NCBI GenBank assembly: GCA_031772115.1
Contig: JAPDPK010000150.1
Location: 1,674,001 to 1,738,000, forward strand
Reading direction: 5' to 3'
Origin: Heritiera littoralis
Taxonomy: Eukaryota; Streptophyta; Magnoliopsida; Malvales; Malvaceae
Length of the DNA: 64,000 bases
Shown: positions 59,506 to 64,000 of the stretch, one piece after another
Layout: every line of letters begins with the position of its first letter
Position numbering within the stretch: position 1 is the first letter of the stretch
Program-made: the position numbers and the translations under genes
The notes under the pieces: generated by a model
Seen by the model: the letters and a program-made list of their open reading frames with translations, nothing else
The model's database searches: none
Told to the model about the DNA's origin: nothing

Positions 59506-62500
59506 ATGGCTGGTACCGGCCAGTCATCTTCCTCTGCTGTGTCATCTAGGGGTTTACCCACTCAAATTCCTTCATCCAATGCCGTTGGTTCCTTCTCATC
59601 CTCTGAAATTAATCACTCTCTTCAAATAACCCAACATAAATTAAATGGGTTAAATTTCCGGGAATGGTTTCAATCAGTTCTTCTTGTGATCAAAGGCAAA
59701 GGGAAGATGGGCTATCTCACAGGTGATGTCCCTGCACCTGATTCAGCAGACCCTAGTTATAAGACATGGGAGGCTGAAAATTCAATTGTCATGGCTTGGT
59801 TAATTAATTCCATGGAGCCTAGAATTGCGAGGACCTACTTATTCTACAAGACTGCCCATGAAATTTGGGTGACTGTTCAAGAGATGTATTCTGATTTACA
59901 GAACTCATCACAGTGTTTCGAAATCCGCTCCACACTCCGCAATACAAGGCAAGGCAGTAGGTCAGTCACTGAGTATTATAATGTGCTAGTTGAATTATGG
60001 CAAGAAATGGATTTGTTCTATACAGTAAACTGGAAATGTCCGGATGACAGTAAATTGTATAACCAAATGCTTGAAAAAGACAGAGTTTTTGATTTTCTTC
60101 AGGGGCTGAATAAAGAGTTAGATGAAGTTAGAGGGAGGATCCTTGGAACGAAGCCACTTCCATCTATCCGTGAAGTATTTGCTGAAGTTAGAAGGGAAGA
60201 AAGCAGAAAAAGAGTCATGTTGCATTCGAACACTACCGAGGAGACTCAACTTGGCTCAGCCTTCGCAACAACTCGAGGAGACTCCAACCATAATTTCCGA
60301 AACCACCAGTCAAAGGAAAACAAGCTGTGGTGTGAACACTGCAACAAACCATACCACACTAAAGAAACATGTTGGGATATTCATGGGAAACCTGTGGATT
60401 GGAAGCCAAGGAGTCAACGAAAGAAGAACTCTTCAGCAAATATAGCTGAAACCACTGCAGAAACCAAGAAGCTAAATGCAGCCACTTCCCCATTCACAGC
60501 AGAACAAATGGAGATGTTAAAAAACCTGCTAAATCAGCCTAGAAATGAGTCGCCTGCCCTAGCAACATCTACTGTTAATGTTGCTCAAAAAGGTAACACA
60601 CAGTCATCTTTTTTGTCAAAAAAGGAAATACATGAAGGGTGGATCATTGATTCAGGGGCGTCTGACCACATGACTGGGTCCTCTACTGGTTTCTCATCAT
60701 ATAAAAGGTGTAATGGTGAAGAAAAAATTACTGTGGCAGATGGTAAATCCTCCGTAGTGGTTGGTTTGGGTGATTTGTATCTCTCTGGGTTAACTTTAAA
60801 ATCCATTCTCCATGTTCCTAATCTAAGATATAACCTTATTTCCATTAGCAAATTAACTAAAGATCAAAATTGTGCAGTAACTTTTTTTCCTACTCATTGT
60901 GAATTTCAGGATTTGTCCTCGGGGATGATGATTGGCAGTGCTGAGGAACGAAATGGTCTCTACTATCTCTCTGGTTCTCCTTCAAGATCTTTGTCACCTG
61001 AAAAATTTTCTTTGTCCACCTCTTCAAATTCAGATGTTATTCTTTGGCATAAACGCCTTGGTCATCCTAGTTTCAACTACCTAAAGTATGTGTACCCAAA
61101 TTTATTTATCAATAAAGATGTTCGTTCTTTCCAATGTGAGCATTGTATTTATGCAAAACAATCACGAAAAAATCATCCTGCTCATACTTATCAAGCCTCA
61201 AAACCATTTCATCTTATTCATAGTGACATCTGGGGTCCTGCACGATTTCCAAATGTCACTGGAACACGGTGGTTTATTACATTCATTGATGATCATACTC
61301 GTGTGTGTTGGATTTATCTCATGAAAGAAAAATCTGAAGCAAGTCCCATATTCAAACAATTTCACAAACTTATCACAAACATTTTTCAGTCTCCTATTCA
61401 GATTCTTCGAACTGACAATGGTGGAGAGTATTTTTCACATGATGTTAAAAATTATTTTATTGAGCATGGTATCTTCCACCAAAGCTCTTGCACAAATACT
61501 CCCCAACAGAATGGCATTGCTGAGCGAAAAAATCGTCACATTCTTGAAGTAGCTCGTTCTCTCATGTTTACAAGTCATGTTCCAAATTGTTTTTGGGGTG
61601 AGGCCGTGTTAACCGCTACATACCTTATTAACAGACTTCCCTCCAAAGCTCTTCAATTCAAAACTCCTCTCAGTTGTCTAAGAACATTATTTCCCCATGT
61701 AAGAATCCTTGATTCTCTTCCTCCTAAAATATTTGGGTGCACTGTATTTGTTTATAATTCTAATCCCACTCGAGGAAAACTTGATCCGAAAGCCATAAAA
61801 TGCATCTTCTTGGGGTATTCTCCTTCACAAAAGGGGTATAAATGTTATTGTCCATCATCTAAACGGTTCTATATATCCTATGACACCACCTTCCTTGAAA
61901 ACCAATCCTTTTACCCCAATGCTTCTCTTCAGGGGGAGAATTCAAGTGAAGAAAATCATTGGGATCCATCTATTTCTCTCCCAATCTCATACCCTTCTCC
62001 TATTGCATCTCTAGAAGAGTCATCTATCCAACAGTTTGAACCCATACAGGTGACAAATCAAGGGGGAGAATCCGAGAAGACATTCCAAGGTGAACTTCGA
62101 GTCTACTCTAGGCGACCACGAGTTCCTCAACAAAGCCAAACATTAGATCTGATGCCAAATCCAGAGGAAGACACACTGTCTAAGGAAGGTAATTGTACAG
62201 TTGATGATCTTAATGTTCCTATTGCTATTAGAAAAGGGGTTAGGTCTTGCACAAAGCATCCTATCTCAAGTTATCTTACATACTCTAAGCTGTCTCCAAA
62301 GTACAGGGCATTTACTTCAAAAATAGATCACATGGAGATTCCAAAACATGTTCATGATGCACTTCAAGATCCAAAGTGGAGAGCTGCTGTAATGGAAGAG
62401 ATGGCTGCCTTGAATGAAAACAGGACATGGGATGTGGTGGATCTACCCGAAGGGAAGAAAGTTGTGGGATGCAAATGGATTTTTGCTATAAAGCTTGGTG

Positions 62501-63879
62501 CAGATGGGAACATAGACAGATACAAAGCAAGGTTAGTTGCTCAAGGCTATACTCAAACTCATGGTATAGACTATGAAGAAACCTTTGCTCCTGTTGCCAA
62601 ATTAAATTCCATTAGAGTAATTATTTCTCTTGCTGCTAATCTTGACTGGAAATTGCACCAAATGGATGTTAAAAATGCGTTCCTCAACGGATACTTAGAA
62701 GAAGAGGTGTATATGAAGCTACCACCAGGGTTTGAAGAAGAGAGTAAAACCGGTAAGGTGTGTAAGTTGAAGAAATCCTTATATGGACTGAAACAATCTC
62801 CCAGAGCTTGGTTCACTAGATTCAGCACAGCCATGAAACAATTTGGCTACACACAAGGGCAAGCTGATCACACTCTATTTGTGAAGCAAGGAAAAGATGG
62901 GAAGAAATCTATTCTCATAGTATACGTGGATGATATTGTTATCACAGGTGATGATTCTCATGAAATTGACAGCCTTAAAAGTCGACTACAGACTGAATTT
63001 AAGGTAAAGGATCTTGGCCACCTTCAATACTTCCTTGGAATGGAAATAGCTAGGAGCAGGAAAGGCATTTTCATTTCCCAAAGGAAGTACACTCTTGATC
63101 TGCTAAGAGAGACAGGAAAACTAGGGTGCAAACCTGCAGGGACACCTCTAGATCGGAGTTGGAAGCACAAAATAACTGAGGAAGATCCTCCTGTAGAGAG
63201 GGAAAGATATCAACACTTAGTGGGAAAGCTGATTTACTTATCACTAACTAGGCCTGATATTGCCTATAGTGTTAGTGTAGTAAGTCAATTCATGCATTCT
63301 CCCACCACGAGACATCTAGAGGCTGAGAATCATATTCTTCGCTACTTAAAAGGGACTCCAGGGAAAGGACTACTATTCAGGAAGAATGATCATCGAAGTG
63401 TTGAATGTTTTGCAGATGCAGATTGGGCAGGTTCGGTTGAAGATACAAAGTCCACCACTGGATACTGCATAAAAGTATGGGGGAATGTGGTCACTTGGAG
63501 GAGTAAGAAGCAGACTGTTGTTGCAAGAAGTAGCGCAGAGGCAGAATACCGAGCAATTGCTCAAGGAGTGTGTGAACTAATTTGGCTAAGTAGGTTACTA
63601 CAAGACTTGCATATTCCATTGGAAGAACCTACGAGTCTTTATAGTGATAGCAAATCTGCCATTGGCATAGTTCATAACCCAGTCCAGCACGACAGAATGA
63701 AGCATGTTCGCATTGACAGAAATTTCATCAAGTCAGAAATTGAGAATGGAACGTTTAGTTTACACTACGTGCCAACCAAGTCACAAGAAGCAGACATTCT
63801 CACAAAAGCCTTATTGAAGTCAGAATTTGACTCAAATGTCAGCAAGCTGGGAATAATTGATATCTATTCACCAGCTTGA
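59506..63879 (+). CDS. Copia gag-pol polyprotein, intact 1457 aa
   Basis: This is a single open frame from ATG 59506 to TGA 63879. The gag capsid region (UBN2 type) covers about residues 40-250 (LNGLNFREWFQSVLL). A CX2CX4HX4C zinc knuckle (CEHCNKPYHTKETC) lies near 280. Protease (IIDSGASDHMTG) follows near 385, then the GAG-pre-integrase (LWHKRLGHPSF), and the integrase core with HSDIWGP, DNGGEY and the glutamate in QQNGIAERKNR. Reverse transcriptase has KNAFLNG and the catalytic YVDDI. RNase H has DADWAGS, SSAEAEYRAIA and SDSKSAIGI. All active-site residues I can check are present and no frameshift or stop occurs. The stop codon overlaps the polypurine tract. A nearby autonomous copy could in principle supply Gag to defective relatives. 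Confidence 0.96.
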   Translation: MAGTGQSSSSAVSSRGLPTQIPSSNAVGSFSSSEINHSLQITQHKLNGLNFREWFQSVLLVIKGKGKMGYLTGDVPAPDSADPSYKTWEAENSIVMAWLINSMEPRIARTYLFYKTAHEIWVTVQEMYSDLQNSSQCFEIRSTLRNTRQGSRSVTEYYNVLVELWQEMDLFYTVNWKCPDDSKLYNQMLEKDRVFDFLQGLNKELDEVRGRILGTKPLPSIREVFAEVRREESRKRVMLHSNTTEETQLGSAFATTRGDSNHNFRNHQSKENKLWCEHCNKPYHTKETCWDIHGKPVDWKPRSQRKKNSSANIAETTAETKKLNAATSPFTAEQMEMLKNLLNQPRNESPALATSTVNVAQKGNTQSSFLSKKEIHEGWIIDSGASDHMTGSSTGFSSYKRCNGEEKITVADGKSSVVVGLGDLYLSGLTLKSILHVPNLRYNLISISKLTKDQNCAVTFFPTHCEFQDLSSGMMIGSAEERNGLYYLSGSPSRSLSPEKFSLSTSSNSDVILWHKRLGHPSFNYLKYVYPNLFINKDVRSFQCEHCIYAKQSRKNHPAHTYQASKPFHLIHSDIWGPARFPNVTGTRWFITFIDDHTRVCWIYLMKEKSEASPIFKQFHKLITNIFQSPIQILRTDNGGEYFSHDVKNYFIEHGIFHQSSCTNTPQQNGIAERKNRHILEVARSLMFTSHVPNCFWGEAVLTATYLINRLPSKALQFKTPLSCLRTLFPHVRILDSLPPKIFGCTVFVYNSNPTRGKLDPKAIKCIFLGYSPSQKGYKCYCPSSKRFYISYDTTFLENQSFYPNASLQGENSSEENHWDPSISLPISYPSPIASLEESSIQQFEPIQVTNQGGESEKTFQGELRVYSRRPRVPQQSQTLDLMPNPEEDTLSKEGNCTVDDLNVPIAIRKGVRSCTKHPISSYLTYSKLSPKYRAFTSKIDHMEIPKHVHDALQDPKWRAAVMEEMAALNENRTWDVVDLPEGKKVVGCKWIFAIKLGADGNIDRYKARLVAQGYTQTHGIDYEETFAPVAKLNSIRVIISLAANLDWKLHQMDVKNAFLNGYLEEEVYMKLPPGFEEESKTGKVCKLKKSLYGLKQSPRAWFTRFSTAMKQFGYTQGQADHTLFVKQGKDGKKSILIVYVDDIVITGDDSHEIDSLKSRLQTEFKVKDLGHLQYFLGMEIARSRKGIFISQRKYTLDLLRETGKLGCKPAGTPLDRSWKHKITEEDPPVERERYQHLVGKLIYLSLTRPDIAYSVSVVSQFMHSPTTRHLEAENHILRYLKGTPGKGLLFRKNDHRSVECFADADWAGSVEDTKSTTGYCIKVWGNVVTWRSKKQTVVARSSAEAEYRAIAQGVCELIWLSRLLQDLHIPLEEPTSLYSDSKSAIGIVHNPVQHDRMKHVRIDRNFIKSEIENGTFSLHYVPTKSQEADILTKALLKSEFDSNVSKLGIIDIYSPA

Positions 63880-63886
63880 GGGGGAG
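63878..63886 (+). other. Polypurine tract of the copia element
   Basis: GAGGGGGAG abuts the 3' LTR, which begins TGTTGG at 63887. Confidence 0.9.
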
Positions 63887-64000
63887 TGTTGGAAAGTAGA
63901 ATAAATGCCAAGATCAGGATTGTTTATTAGTCAACTTTCTGTTTTAATGTTTACCTGCAGATTCCTTATTTTTAGGGATATGATTAGATTTTTATAATTA
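63887..64000 (+). repeat. 3' LTR of the RFC1-intron copia element, truncated by the window edge
   Basis: These 114 bp read identical to the first 114 bp of the 5' LTR at 59181-59294. Confidence 0.95.

Larger units (their letters stand above)
59181..64000 (+). mobile_element. Ty1/copia LTR retrotransposon with intact gag-pol, in an RFC1 intron
   Basis: The element has a 5' LTR, a tRNA-Met primer site, one uninterrupted gag-pol frame, a polypurine tract and the first 114 bp of a 3' LTR cut by the window edge. If the 3' LTR has the same 254 bp, the element is about 4960 bp and ends near 64140. The visible LTR overlap is identical, which implies recent insertion. It is antisense to RFC1. The 5 bp before the 5' LTR (59176-59180, ATTTT) are the predicted target duplication. 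It appears structurally autonomous. It shares domain order and many pol motifs with the gag-less element in CstF77, but their LTRs differ. Confidence 0.95.

Overview
This window is nuclear DNA from a mycorrhizal eudicot, probably a rosid. It is AT-rich, its genes have many introns with GT-AG junctions, and every recognisable product is a plant protein. I cannot name the species. An intact CCaMK gene argues against Brassicaceae, which have lost it.

The window has eight host genes. From left to right they are: CCaMK, the calcium/calmodulin kinase of the common symbiosis pathway (+, 2675-5778); CstF77, an mRNA 3'-end processing subunit (+, 7729-22618); GCP5, a gamma-tubulin complex component (+, 24203-29759); a PPR gene with two single-base breaks (-, 31169-32748); NOL, chlorophyll b reductase (+, 33985-40091); an LRR receptor pseudokinase of the At3g03770 type (+, 42425-45657); an ALA1-type P4-ATPase lipid flippase (-, 46605-52383); and the C-terminal six exons of RFC1, the large clamp-loader subunit (-, 54972-58260, continuing past the right edge). 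I worked out exon boundaries by reading frame and splice sites. In the complete, unbroken genes all exons join in phase, giving lengths of 523 aa (CCaMK), 770 aa (CstF77), 1017 aa (GCP5), 348-355 aa (NOL), about 776 aa (LRR pseudokinase) and 1182 aa (ALA1-like). These are unrelated housekeeping, symbiosis and plastid genes with no operon-like logic. The only compact arrangement is the divergent PPR/NOL pair.

Most of the interest is in mobile DNA. A CACTA transposon end with about 18 copies of an 8-bp subterminal motif lies at the left edge. A Tourist-like MITE with a TAA duplication lies just upstream of CstF77. RTE-type LINE tails and tRNA-derived SINEs lie in and around CstF77. A Ty1/copia element with two identical 220-bp LTRs and a perfect 5-bp duplication lies antisense in CstF77 intron 17; it lacks gag and has two frameshifts. 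A Mutator-like element of about 1 kb with TIRs of about 110 bp fills the PPR/NOL divergent promoter. A second copia element with an uninterrupted gag-pol frame lies antisense in an RFC1 intron, and its 3' LTR is cut by the window edge.

I found no wholly new biological system. The best leads are the recently moved gag-less copia next to an apparently complete relative, the Mutator-like element in the divergent promoter beside a broken PPR gene, and an 18-bp micro-retroposition with a 16-bp duplication in NOL.
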